Source of the DNA: Bacillota bacterium | GTDB taxonomy: Bacteria > Bacillota > Clostridia > Peptostreptococcales > Anaerovoracaceae | DNA: 64,000 nt | Assembly: GCA_017522185.1 (NCBI GenBank) | Contig: JAFWZZ010000030.1 | Coordinates: forward strand, 1 to 64,000 | Reading direction: 5' to 3' | Shown: positions 52,196-62,700 of the stretch, piece after piece | How the letters are laid out: the number at the start of each line of letters is the position of its first letter | Position numbering within the stretch: the stretch's first letter is position 1 | The notes under the pieces: model-generated | The model's database searches: none | What the model was told of the DNA's origin: nothing | The model's input: only the letters and a program-made list of their open reading frames with translations | Position numbers and translations under genes: made by a program

Positions 52196-54226
52196 TTATG
52201 GTTCGATGAGATTGAAACTTTTCTCTGCGTTCAGATTAAACTGATTCAGATTCTTCATAATCTTCTTCAGCACTTCCGTATCTCCTTCGGCCTTCATGGC
52301 TTTGGTCAGGCTTTCAAAATCGCCTTTTAGGATGAGCAGCAGTGCGTTCTTTGGACAGGTTATGGACAGGTCTGCATCTTCCGCGGTGTTGTTTTCGTAG
52401 TAGAGCAGAACACCGTTCTTCAGATGAAGCAGATACTGTTCCCTGGTATCTATCAGGGCTACATTAATCTTGAATTCGTCCTGCGCCAGAGTCTGCTTAT
52501 CCAGCAGGATACCCATGTAGTTGAAGATCATGGCTGGTGTCATGTTCTTCACAGTGTCGCCGCTGTTTTTTCCCTTTGTTCCGGCACCGGAGAGATTGCC
52601 TTCCCGCAACTCTTTGGCGCCGCCAAGGTATGCGTTACGCCATGCCCCGGATTCGGACTGATAGCCCAGCTGCTCCAAGGCGTCGGCACAAAGCAGTCTG
52701 GCCGCTTTGTTTTCCGGGTCTGCGTAAACCAGTACGCTGGTGATTTCAGCTACCCACTGGTATTCTCCGGCATTAAAGTCTTCCTTCGCCATCTTTAAGA
52801 CCTTGTCTGTATCGCCTAAATATTCCACCCACTTCTTTGCGCTGTCTGTCGGTGCCAGTGGATTCAGATTTACCGGATTACCGTCATACCAGCCTATGTA
52901 TTTCTGGTAGACTGCCTTTGCATTGTGGGATACCGTGCCGTAATACTGGCGGGTGTACCAGTGACGGGCCAGGTCTTCTGGCAGCTGTATCATGTTAGAG
53001 ATTTCATCGGAAGTATATCCCTGATTGATGTAGGTCAGGGTCTGATCGTTGATGTATTTGTACATGGCTGCCGTATTGATCATGTATTCGTTGATGATTT
53101 TGTTGCCCCAGTGAGGCCAGTTGTGGGACTGGAAGGCTACTTCTACATCTTCTCCGTAGAGGGTCAGAGACTCTAAGATGTATTTTGCCCATGTAGCTCC
53201 GTCGCGGACCTGAGCTCCACGCAGGGTGTAAAGATTGTGCATGGTAGATGTGCAGTTTTCTGCCAGCCACAGAGCCTTTTTGTCCGGGAACCAGGTGTTC
53301 ATCTCAGCAGGAGCTTCCGTGCCCGGGGTAATCTGAAACTCCAATGTAACACCGTCAATGGTCAACGTTTCTCCGGTTTCTTTGACCTCATAAGTAGGTG
53401 GCAGATAGGACGACGTACCGACAGACTGTCCTAGACCGATGCCGATACCCATGCTGCCGGTAACACCCTTGTCAAGGATCGTGCCGTACTGATAGCCTGC
53501 GCGGCGGGCCATGGCGGCACCGCTATAGATGTTTTCGCTGACCGCATGTTCCGCAAATCCTTCTGGTACGATGACAGGTATTTTACCGCTTGCCAGCTGT
53601 GCGTCAATAGGAAGAGACGGATCGGCTAAATCATCTTCACCGGCAATGCCGCGGATACCGCCATAATGGTCAACATGGCTGTGAGAAATGAGGATGGCTT
53701 TGACCGGCTTTTTTCCCAGCTCTTTGTCTACCAGCTGCATGGCGGCTTTGGTACATTCTACGCTCATCAGTGGATCGTAGACAATCCAGCCGGAATCGCC
53801 CTCGATTAGGGTAAGGTTTGTCATGTCGTAACCTCTGACCTGATAGATGCTGTCGGTCACCTTGAAGAGGCCGTAGAGGTGATTATATTTGGTGTTTTCC
53901 CAAAGGGCCGGGTTCACAGAGCCTGGAGCGGTTTCTGCTTCATCGAGGAAGGCATAGGCCTCCTGGCTCCAAAGCACATTACTTTCGGCATCCTTCAGTT
54001 CTAATTTCTTAGGGGCGGCGATAAGGCCTTTGGCCGCGAACTCCGCTTCCTGTTTATCCTCAAAATCCAACGTATCGTAAACAGCTGCATTGATTTCCGT
54101 CGTTTTCTCTGTTGCTTCCTTTGGTTCCGCGGTCAGGCCCAGTTTGGAGACCATGTCCTGACTGCCGCAGGAGATGCAAGAGAGTGAAAGACAAAGGGTT
54201 AATCCTGCAATCGCAAGTTTCTTCAT
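52196..54226 (-). CDS. Alkylsulfatase-like metallo-beta-lactamase-fold lipoprotein
   Basis: The 676-residue product starts at the minus-strand ATG at 54226 behind AAGGAGG. The signal peptide ends in a lipobox (L-S-C-I-S-C), so it is membrane-tethered outside the cell. The metallo-beta-lactamase motif H-S-H-V-D-H lies in ILISHSHVDHYGGIRGI, with YQVRGYDMTNLTLIEGDSG before it, as in the SdsA1/BDS1 linear alkylsulfatases. An alpha-helical dimerisation region and a C-terminal SCP2-like domain complete the usual layout. It probably hydrolyses alkyl sulfates or related esters. A lipoprotein form in an anaerobic Firmicute is unusual compared with the well-studied proteobacterial enzymes. Confidence 0.9.
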   Translation of the reverse strand: MKKLAIAGLTLCLSLSCISCGSQDMVSKLGLTAEPKEATEKTTEINAAVYDTLDFEDKQEAEFAAKGLIAAPKKLELKDAESNVLWSQEAYAFLDEAETAPGSVNPALWENTKYNHLYGLFKVTDSIYQVRGYDMTNLTLIEGDSGWIVYDPLMSVECTKAAMQLVDKELGKKPVKAILISHSHVDHYGGIRGIAGEDDLADPSLPIDAQLASGKIPVIVPEGFAEHAVSENIYSGAAMARRAGYQYGTILDKGVTGSMGIGIGLGQSVGTSSYLPPTYEVKETGETLTIDGVTLEFQITPGTEAPAEMNTWFPDKKALWLAENCTSTMHNLYTLRGAQVRDGATWAKYILESLTLYGEDVEVAFQSHNWPHWGNKIINEYMINTAAMYKYINDQTLTYINQGYTSDEISNMIQLPEDLARHWYTRQYYGTVSHNAKAVYQKYIGWYDGNPVNLNPLAPTDSAKKWVEYLGDTDKVLKMAKEDFNAGEYQWVAEITSVLVYADPENKAARLLCADALEQLGYQSESGAWRNAYLGGAKELREGNLSGAGTKGKNSGDTVKNMTPAMIFNYMGILLDKQTLAQDEFKINVALIDTREQYLLHLKNGVLLYYENNTAEDADLSITCPKNALLLILKGDFESLTKAMKAEGDTEVLKKIMKNLNQFNLNAEKSFNLIEP

Positions 54227-54330
54227 ATGCAAGTCCTCCTTGTGGTTATGGATGGGTCTATTATACCACAAAGTGTTAGATGGAAGACAGAGCGAATTAA
54301 ATCGTTTTATTAACTTGGAAGAACGAATGT

Positions 54331-54359
54331 TTGCTTGAAAAAGGGAAAAGTGATATAAT
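54331..54359 (+). promoter_or_regulatory. Promoter ahead of a non-coding leader
   Basis: TTGCTT and a perfect TATAAT are 17 nt apart, with TGA directly before the -10 (extended -10). No gene starts within the following 260 nt. Confidence 0.6.
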
Positions 54360-54365
54360 GAGTTT

Positions 54366-54520
54366 AAGCTATGAAATTTGTATCCTAGTGTGGGGGATTG
54401 GATTATAAGGCTCCGAAAAAATTATTTCTGAAATTATTATACATACGCACTTATAAAAAATATAATGTGCGATTTTTATAAGTCTTGCCTTAAAAAATAT
54501 GATTATTGGCAAGATTTTTT
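54366..54520 (+). ncRNA. Candidate small RNA or leader with terminator
   Basis: Between a good promoter and a terminator lie about 155 nt with no convincing open frame (the only ATG near the start gives a 5-residue peptide). It contains a stem ACTTATAAAAA/TTTTTATAAGT (54449-54483) and ends with TCTTGCC/GGCAAGA (54483-54514) followed by T6. It lies in the 407-nt gap between the alkylsulfatase gene and the LytTR regulator. It could be an independent sRNA or an attenuated leader for the two-component genes. Confidence 0.45.
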
Positions 54521-54633
54521 ATGATGAGATGCTTTTAAAATCACAAATAATATACAATTCGTCCCAGTAGGTGTTTTGGTACAATTTGATTTGGTATAAT
54601 ATAATTCAATATATGGGCGAAAGGAAGCGAAGT

Positions 54634-55356
54634 ATGTTAAGGATCGCAGTATGTGATGATGAGAAAATATATATAGACAACATATCTGATTTGGTAAAAA
54701 AGTATTCAGAGAAAAAATCTGTAGAGATCGACGTATATCAGTTTGAAAAATCTTTTGATCTTCTTGACAGGATTGAGGAAGGCGAGCTTTATGACGCCTT
54801 TCTTCTTGACATCTATATGCCGGGAATATCCGGAATGACGGTAGCTGAAGAACTGAGAGAAAAACACATAAATGCTCCTGTTATATTCCTTACATCTTCA
54901 CCGGATCATGCTATAGAGGCCTTTGAAGTAAGTGCAACACACTACATACTGAAGCCAATATCCGAAGAAAAATTCTTCTCCGCAATGGACAAAGCTATAT
55001 CAAACGTTCCGGAAAAAAGCAAAGATGAGATCCTCTTAAAAACAGAGAGAGTGTACAGAAGTGTCTTTGTAAATGACATCATTTATGTCGAAACAGATGG
55101 AAACTATCAGAGAGTCTTCTTGAGCAATGGTGAGGAAATCCGTGTTCGAATGACTTCTGCTGAGCTTTTTAATCTATTATGTAATTGGGACAGATTCTAT
55201 AAATGCGGCAGAGCATATATAGTGAATCTTGGAAAGATAAACAAACTGACTAATAAAACAGTTGTGGTCAAAGGCGGCAATGAACTTCAGATTCCAAGAA
55301 ATGTAATGATTGACCTAAAAGAAGCTTATTTTAAGTTTTTTGATAGACACAAATAG
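54634..55356 (+). CDS. LytTR-family response regulator
   Basis: The 240-residue protein starts at ATG 54634 after GAAAGGAAG; a longer AT-rich extension from 54571 is unlikely. Residues 1-118 are a receiver domain (VCDDEK, phospho-acceptor D in LLDIYMPG, LTSSPDHA, LKPI). Residues 135-240 are a LytTR DNA-binding domain (YVETDGNYQRVFL, RVRMTSAELF, KCGRAYIVNLGKIN). AgrA and similar regulators of surface proteins, toxins or bacteriocins share this form. It is 12 nt upstream of a matching kinase, and a giant adhesin follows. The block is AT-richer than most of the window. Confidence 0.93.
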   Translation: MLRIAVCDDEKIYIDNISDLVKKYSEKKSVEIDVYQFEKSFDLLDRIEEGELYDAFLLDIYMPGISGMTVAEELREKHINAPVIFLTSSPDHAIEAFEVSATHYILKPISEEKFFSAMDKAISNVPEKSKDEILLKTERVYRSVFVNDIIYVETDGNYQRVFLSNGEEIRVRMTSAELFNLLCNWDRFYKCGRAYIVNLGKINKLTNKTVVVKGGNELQIPRNVMIDLKEAYFKFFDRHK

Positions 55357-55368
55357 GAGGGAATACAG

Positions 55369-56586
55369 ATGTTAATGTTTTATCTTGTACTGACAACAAT
55401 ATCCCATATTTGTGCATCTATTTTTCTTGCAAAACCCAGATTTGGTAAGCTACTGACGGTTTTGATTTGGGGTGCCTTCGGTGTCATATTTCTTGCATTA
55501 CCGGAAGAAACCGCATCTATCAATTACCATTTAACACTTGTGCTGAATTTTATCCTGTTCCTACTGGTCACTAAAGGACGACTGGTTGAAAAAGGATTTC
55601 TATTCCTAAACTATGTGTGTATGTATAACTTTTGCGGTGCAATATTAAACTGTTTTGTGATTGGACGTGGCAGCATATTGATCCAAGTTATTATGATACT
55701 TGTAATTATGGGTGCGCTCCAGTATATAATGTACGGAATATATTTTCCTGCATTTAATAAAGTAAGCCCGTATTTGAATAAAGATTGGCCTAAATACTAT
55801 GCTGTCGTTATTATTTTCTTTGCACTGATCATGATGGAAACGGTGGTACCGGATGTCGTTCGTGAAATGAACGTCAGAGAATCTATTATTTTCTTTACGA
55901 CAATTGTAGCGTTCCTTATAACTTGTATTTCCATGTTTTCCGGTATGAACCATATCGCAGAACTTTATAAAGAAAAGCGTGAGAAGGTCCAGATGGAATT
56001 ATTATCAACACAAGTAGAAGCACAGGCGAAGGAAGTAGAAACGGCCAGACGTAATCGTCACGATATACGTCACCATTACAGCATGCTTCTTTCATATGCA
56101 AAAGACGGAGAGGTTGATCGCATCATAGAATATCTTGAAGAACAGACAGAGGCCATTGATTCTGAAAAGCCATTGAGATTTTGTGAAAACGATACCATTA
56201 ATAATATTATTCGTGTTTACCATCAGAAGACAGAGGCAGGTTCCATTAAGCTTGATGTAAATGTAAATATTAAGCCTATCCTGGGAGTTACCAATCCCGA
56301 TTTAGTAGCAATTCTGGCCAATATCATGGAAAATGCTGTTCATGGAGCACAAGATTCAAATATATTAGAACCATGGATCGTACTTAATATATATCATAAA
56401 GAAGATCGTTTAGTAATAAACTGTGAGAACTCATGTGACAGAAAAAACGACTATACAGAAATGCCGAATCAGTCTTATGGAATAGGCATCAATAGCATTA
56501 TTTCAACGGTGGAAAAGTATAGCGGTAGTTATCGATTTTCTGCATCAAATGGGACTTTCAAATGTCTTCTGATTATGGATGCATGA
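55369..56586 (+). CDS. GHKL-type sensor histidine kinase (AgrC-like)
   Basis: The 405-residue protein follows AGGAGG. About six membrane helices (1-195) form the sensor. A short coiled segment leads to the phospho-acceptor region R-N-R-H-D-I-R-H-H-Y and then a GHKL ATPase with the N box ILANIMENAVHGA and the G box SYGIGINSI. This layout is that of AgrC and other quorum-sensing kinases that pair with LytTR regulators. No AgrB or AgrD gene was found nearby, so the signal is unknown. It probably forms an operon with the preceding regulator. Confidence 0.92.
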   Translation: MLMFYLVLTTISHICASIFLAKPRFGKLLTVLIWGAFGVIFLALPEETASINYHLTLVLNFILFLLVTKGRLVEKGFLFLNYVCMYNFCGAILNCFVIGRGSILIQVIMILVIMGALQYIMYGIYFPAFNKVSPYLNKDWPKYYAVVIIFFALIMMETVVPDVVREMNVRESIIFFTTIVAFLITCISMFSGMNHIAELYKEKREKVQMELLSTQVEAQAKEVETARRNRHDIRHHYSMLLSYAKDGEVDRIIEYLEEQTEAIDSEKPLRFCENDTINNIIRVYHQKTEAGSIKLDVNVNIKPILGVTNPDLVAILANIMENAVHGAQDSNILEPWIVLNIYHKEDRLVINCENSCDRKNDYTEMPNQSYGIGINSIISTVEKYSGSYRFSASNGTFKCLLIMDA

Positions 56587-56628
56587 TGCATATTTACAGA
56601 ACAATTTAAAAGCATACCAAATATCACA

Positions 56629-56672
56629 AAAAACACGCAAGTTATCCCAAAAACGGAATATGGCGTGTTTTT
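56629..56672 (+). terminator. Terminator after the two-component genes
   Basis: AAAAACACGC pairs with GCGTGTTTTT across a 24-nt loop region. Confidence 0.75.
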
Positions 56673-56748
56673 GTCATACAATGAGAGTAGTAAAATAGAC
56701 GGATTTTGAAACGTTCATTTTAAGATAAATGAAAGGTGGAGGGACAAC

Positions 56749-59700
56749 ATGTCAAAGAATACGAAGAAGCGGAAAGGATTAGCAATTCTTTTGATTGCGG
56801 CATTGTTAATCACAACCATGCAGCCCCTTATAACGGAAGTGGCGTATGCTGGTAAAAACGATAAGCTGTCTTGGGATGAATACAAGGTCAGCAAAGATGG
56901 AAAAACAGTTTACATTGATCCCGATGACTACAATGTGACGGAGAACACAGGTCAGCAAGATAATGCTGGATATGCTTTCCGTCAGGCATTACGTGATATT
57001 CAAACTAGTAACGGAGATGCGAAAAATGCTGATACTATTATCATCCAAGGAGATATTCGTGTAAGTGAAGGAGAAAACCAATCCAGTTGGGCACCTACCG
57101 TTGCAAAAATGAATGTTACTGTAAAAGGTGACGGCAAACCAACGATATGGGTAGAAAACTATCATAATTATTTCTTGCGAGGATATCGTTCTTATATTAC
57201 ATTGGAAAACCTTGTTATTGATGGTTCAGCAAATAACCGCCTTATACAAGGTGGATGTCTTTATGGTGAAGATACTGACTTTATCCTGAAAAATGCAACC
57301 ATTCAGAACTTCGATAAAAAGGGTGCGTATAATGATGGAAGCGCACCGGATGATTACGGCAAAATGGGCAAAGGCATTTATGGCGGCGCTGCTGTCATGC
57401 TTTTTTCTGACGGATTTTCCTCAAGTGAGGAGGTTCCGATTTCTTCATTTAAAATGGATGCAAATTCCAAAATTTTAAACTGCCATTCATATGAGGCGGG
57501 TGGAGATGCCAGTGTTGACTACGATTTTGGTGCCATAGGTGGTGCCGTGTATTTAGAAGGTATTGCCTTGAACCATACTATGGAAGTAGAACTCAATGGT
57601 GAAATCAACGGTGGTAATGGATCTGCAGTTTATGCTAAGTGGTGTGATATTACTATGGGAAGCAACTCATATATCCATAATGGAGAGGGTATATATGGCG
57701 GTGCTATGCAATTGTCAGGATCCGGTCTCGTAATGGATGGAAGTAAGATCGAAAACTGTGAAGGTACTTATGGCGGTGCTCTTTATATTGATGCAGGTGA
57801 GCAGAGAGACGTGCTGAGCGGTCATACATCAACAGTTGAAGGAAAAGTGATCAGCCTTAACAGCGGAACGATCCAAAACTGTACTGCAAAACAAGGCGGT
57901 GCTGTTTATGCAGAAAAATACAAGGTCAAAGTTGGGGATACGCATGAGAAGGATAATGTCATGTACGATGAGTATGACTATAGACCTGCTGATCATGTAG
58001 GCGACTATCCTTATATTACTTTTGGCGGAATGAATATATATAACAACAGTGCAGAAGAAGGCGGTGCTATTTACAACAATAGAAGTTATCTTGAAATAAA
58101 GGGAGGTAACATAAGCGGCAACACTGCATCAAAAGATGGAGGGGCTGTCTACAAGACAAAAAAGGCAAGTGTGATCTTGTCCGGTGGTGTATTTGAAAAC
58201 AATACGGCAGGAGATGAGGGACATGATATTTATGCCATTACTATCAGTAACCTCTATGGCTATTCATATGATAATGATAGGGATGAAGAAAAATATGCAC
58301 AAAACAATCGAGAATACTTATATGTAAAAGGCTCTCCGAAGATTTCCACTCCGATTCACATCAACAATGCAGAACAAAAGAGTGCAGAAAATGATGCTTC
58401 TCCGGTTCAAGTATTAGGTCCTGTGAGCGAAACTTTGAAATTTGATTTTGAAGCGATGGGAAAAGACAATGGTACTGAGCATGATCCACTAATTGTCGGC
58501 TGTGGAACAGGTTATGAGAGTGACTTTGACAATCGCAATCAGAGCGCACAATACCATACAAATATGTATGAGATGACCTATGATGATTTTATGAATCTGA
58601 TTGTCGCTCAAATAGATTCTTATGCAGTAAGTTATAATGGTGGACGTAGTAATGGTGAATATGGGGCTTACTTCCCGGGACTCTTTAGTGTAGATGACAA
58701 GATTGAAGGCCGCGCTTATACATATAATTCTATTTCTGCGATTGATAAAGCACCAGTAAGCGAGAAGTATGGCTGTGATAGACCGGCTAGCGAAATCATA
58801 TACATTTCATCAAATGGCAATGACAGTACAGGAGATGGTTCAAAGGAAAACCCTGTAAAGACATATAACAAAGCTCGCCAGTTGATGAAGAACAAGATCA
58901 CTTTGACAGAAAAGGATAAAGATGGAGTAGAGCATGTTACCGGTATTTATTATATCAACAGTATTGCGGCATTAACTCCGCTTACAAGTGAAATGGGCGT
59001 TCCGGACAATATGAAAGATATGATCTGGTACAGTGTGGATCATCCGGGGGCTTCTATTAACGACGTACCCGGAGACTTGGCTAGAGAAGGCAAAGAACTG
59101 ACATTTGAGGTTAAGTGGCCGGACGGATACGAACTTCATGATAATTCTAAAAATGACGTAACATGGATGGTTTTGAAAGGTGATATGCCTCGTAGCAGAA
59201 CTACAACAGATTTCAAAGGAACTAACTATATTGGAATTATGCCGGCAGAACCTGTTATGATTCTGGCTGACTCTGGTCAGGTGAATTATATTAAATCTAT
59301 GGAGTTTGATCTCAGCAATATCCCTGACCCTGACAATTATACTGACACAAGTTTCCTGACGATTAAATCTGCAAAAGCCGGCGACAGAAACGGCAATACT
59401 GAAGATCTTACAGAAGAACAGATAATCGCTACTTTTGGAAGTATGGATTTGCCAGTTGAATGGAAAGTGGCAGGTGCAGAAGAATTTGGATTTGATGAAG
59501 ATGAGGCATATGCTGTATTCTCCTTGGATACCGGGTTTATTAAGAATGCCGGAAATGGATATGCAATTGCTGAAGACATAGAAATCAAAGTAAATAATAA
59601 AGTTGCAACTACTAGCGTCAATAGTTTTGAAAACTGTGATGTAGCCCATATGCTTAATAAGGATAAGCTTCCTGAGTTGAATAAGCCTGAAGTTTCATTG

Positions 59701-62700
59701 AATGGTGATGAAGTCGTAGAAGTGTCCAACGAAGGAATAACAAATCCGATTTCATTGACCGTAAGCGGAGTATATGAGTTCACAAAACCTGTACGCTGGA
59801 CTATCAGCGAGGTTTCCGATGAGGACGATATTGTGACTCTACCTGAAGCAACCAGTGGTGATCTTCCTGTAGGGAAAAACATGGAAGCTGCTCTCGGCAG
59901 CATCAAGATTAAAGAAAATAAAGTCGGCGAAGGTGCCAAAACTGCAAAAATAAAAATAAGTTTCTCAAAAGAAGCCGGCATTTTAAACTACAAAGCAATG
60001 CCGGAAGATATCATTATTACATATAACCTTGCTAAGGGTGAGGATCTGCCTAAAATACAGGCCAACATCAATTATGAAAATGAAACTATCGAAGTAATAA
60101 AAGAAGCTGGCCTTGAAGACTATGAGGTAGAGTATATCATTGTTGAAGAAGGCGAATATTATGAAGATCTGTGGCAGTACAACAGTTATGTTAATAAACT
60201 CACTGGTACTAGTGCGAAAATCGCAGGATTCATTGCCAGCCTGGACGATGACTATCTGAATGTTATCTATATAAGATACAAAGAATTGGCAAAAGATCCT
60301 GGCCCTGGTGAAGTAAACGAAATCGTGATCCCTGCAAGACCTGCAGCACCAGAGGAAGAAATCGATTACAAAGCTGAAACAACGATAGACGTTGTAGCAG
60401 ATAATATGGTGTATGGTACAGCTAAAACTTCACTTACTGAAACAGGAACAGGAGAAAAAGTAGCTCTGACTCCAGGAACAGATCTGTATTTCAGATACAA
60501 GGCGGGAGAAGATCATTTTGCCAGCGAAGTACAGAGATTAAGAGTGAAAGAACGACCTGCAGCACCTGAAGGCATTGGTATCAACTACAGAGAAGAAGTT
60601 ACAAACAAAGCCATCGTACAGGAATGGGTATATGGTGCTTCTCCTGAAGAAGTGAATGCAGAGGCTAATGTAGGACCTGACAAAGCAGTACAGCTAACTC
60701 CGGGAGCTAATATGTATTTTGCAGTGAAATCTACAGCAACTGATTTCAGAAGTGACGTGGTTGAACTGGTGGTACCTGCACGTCCGGAAAAAACTGCATT
60801 TACCGTAAATTATTCAGATGAAAAAACAAACGAATCTGTTCCGCCAACTGTTCAGTATGGCGTTTCTGAAGATGCAATGGATACAGTTGGTACAGATTCA
60901 AGACTGACGCTTTCTCCTGGAACAGATGTGTACTTCTTTAAGACTTCAACGGGCAGCACTTTCAAGAGTGATACTCAGCACCTGGTTGTTAAAGAAAGAC
61001 GCGGTGCTCCTGATGTTAAAGTAGTAAACGAGGACATTTGGGGTGAAGGCGACGGTAAAATCAAGGGCCTTGATGCAAATGCCGAATATCGCATGATGCA
61101 GTCAAATGGACAGTGGGGATCTTGGATTAATAATGGATCTTCCGACAACATAAAGAATTTAACAACAGGCACATATGAAGTTAGATATACGCCAACTTCA
61201 GATGAGTTTGTTTCCTATGCAAAAACAGCTGAAGTAAGTTACGACAGAACAATCACTGTTAAATTCGATTCCAATAAGGGAACAGACATCGAAAACCAGA
61301 CAGGATTAAAATACGATTCAAAGGTTACGAAACCTTCAGATCCACAGAAAAAGAACTGTGAATTTGTGAAATGGTGTGAAGACTCCTTGTTGCTCAACGA
61401 GTGGAACTTTGACAAGGATACAGTTAAGGACGATACGACTCTCCATGCTAAGTGGAAGAGAAACAAAATGGACACACCTGAGGATCTCAAGTGGAGCAAA
61501 AATACAGCCAAGTGGGATTCTGTTGATGACGAAGATGAATATGTAGTTAAACTGTATAAAGATGGTTCTCATGTTGAAACAGTAGAGACTAAAAAGAACT
61601 CATATGACATGGCTGATCTTATGAAGAAAACCGGAAGCGGAGACTACAGATTCTCAGTGGTAGCTGTAAGTACCGGATTATTCGGAAGCGATATCAAGGA
61701 CAGTGATGTTGCCAATAGTGATACAAGAACTTACTATAGAGCTCCTGATATCACTAAGCAGCCGGCAGATTATGAGACTACAGAAACTGCATCTGCAACA
61801 TTTACAGTAGGCGCTACAGTTGACAGAAATGAAACACTTTCATATCAGTGGCAGAGAAGAGAAAACGGCAGCGATAAGTGGAAAGACATCGACGGTGCTA
61901 AAGACACAGAATACAAGATAAAAGAAAGTGTTCTTGAAGACGGAAATTATGATTATCGTTGTAAGATTGAAGATGAGAAGGATAATGAAGTATATACAAA
62001 CGTGGCATCTCTGATCGTCAACAAGAAACCAGTAATCAATATCTCCGCGTCAGTAAATCCTGTTGAAAAAATGATGGAAACTGAATTGACTGCAAATGTT
62101 AGTTACGGTACAGGCAAAATGACATATAAGTGGACAGATGAAGATGGTTCCACTACGCAGAAAATTACAGCTAAATTAAAGAAAACAAGCAAATTAAAAG
62201 TAACTGTTACAGATGAGAGAGGTGTTACCGCTACTGAAACAATTACAATTACTGTTGAGAAGGGCCAGGCAGAAATCATTCTGGAAGAGATGTTGTCTAT
62301 TGAAGATCTGCTTTATAAAGTGGACGACGAAGATGCAACATCAGGTCATATCTATTATCTTATGAAGACTGCTGTTGAAGGATATGAAGCGTTAAGCAGC
62401 GAAGAAAAAGATGCTCTTAATGAATATCTTGAAGATAACAGACTTGAAGAATTGTACGATAAATATAAGGCGGCAATAGATAAGTCAGATGAATTTACTG
62501 CGAAGGTCGAAGCGATAACAAGTCCGTTCTCACCATCAACAAGAGCGGAAATAGAAATACTTGCACAGGAAATGGAAACACTTCTTAGCGAAGGGGTGCC
62601 GGTTGCAACACATATTTCCGATCCGGAAACAGGTAGAATAGCCGAACTTCAAGGAATGCTTGAAAACACAAGAAGTGTTCAGCAAATGGCGATGTCTCTT

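Noticed and set aside
54366-54633. AgrD-like signalling peptide gene
   Set aside because: No open frame of suitable length with a conserved Cys and an acidic tail was found; the first ATG encodes five residues.
59337-59981. Minus-strand 214-codon frame inside the adhesin
   Set aside because: The plus-strand frame is continuous with clear domain patterns; the minus frame is Ser-rich shadow.
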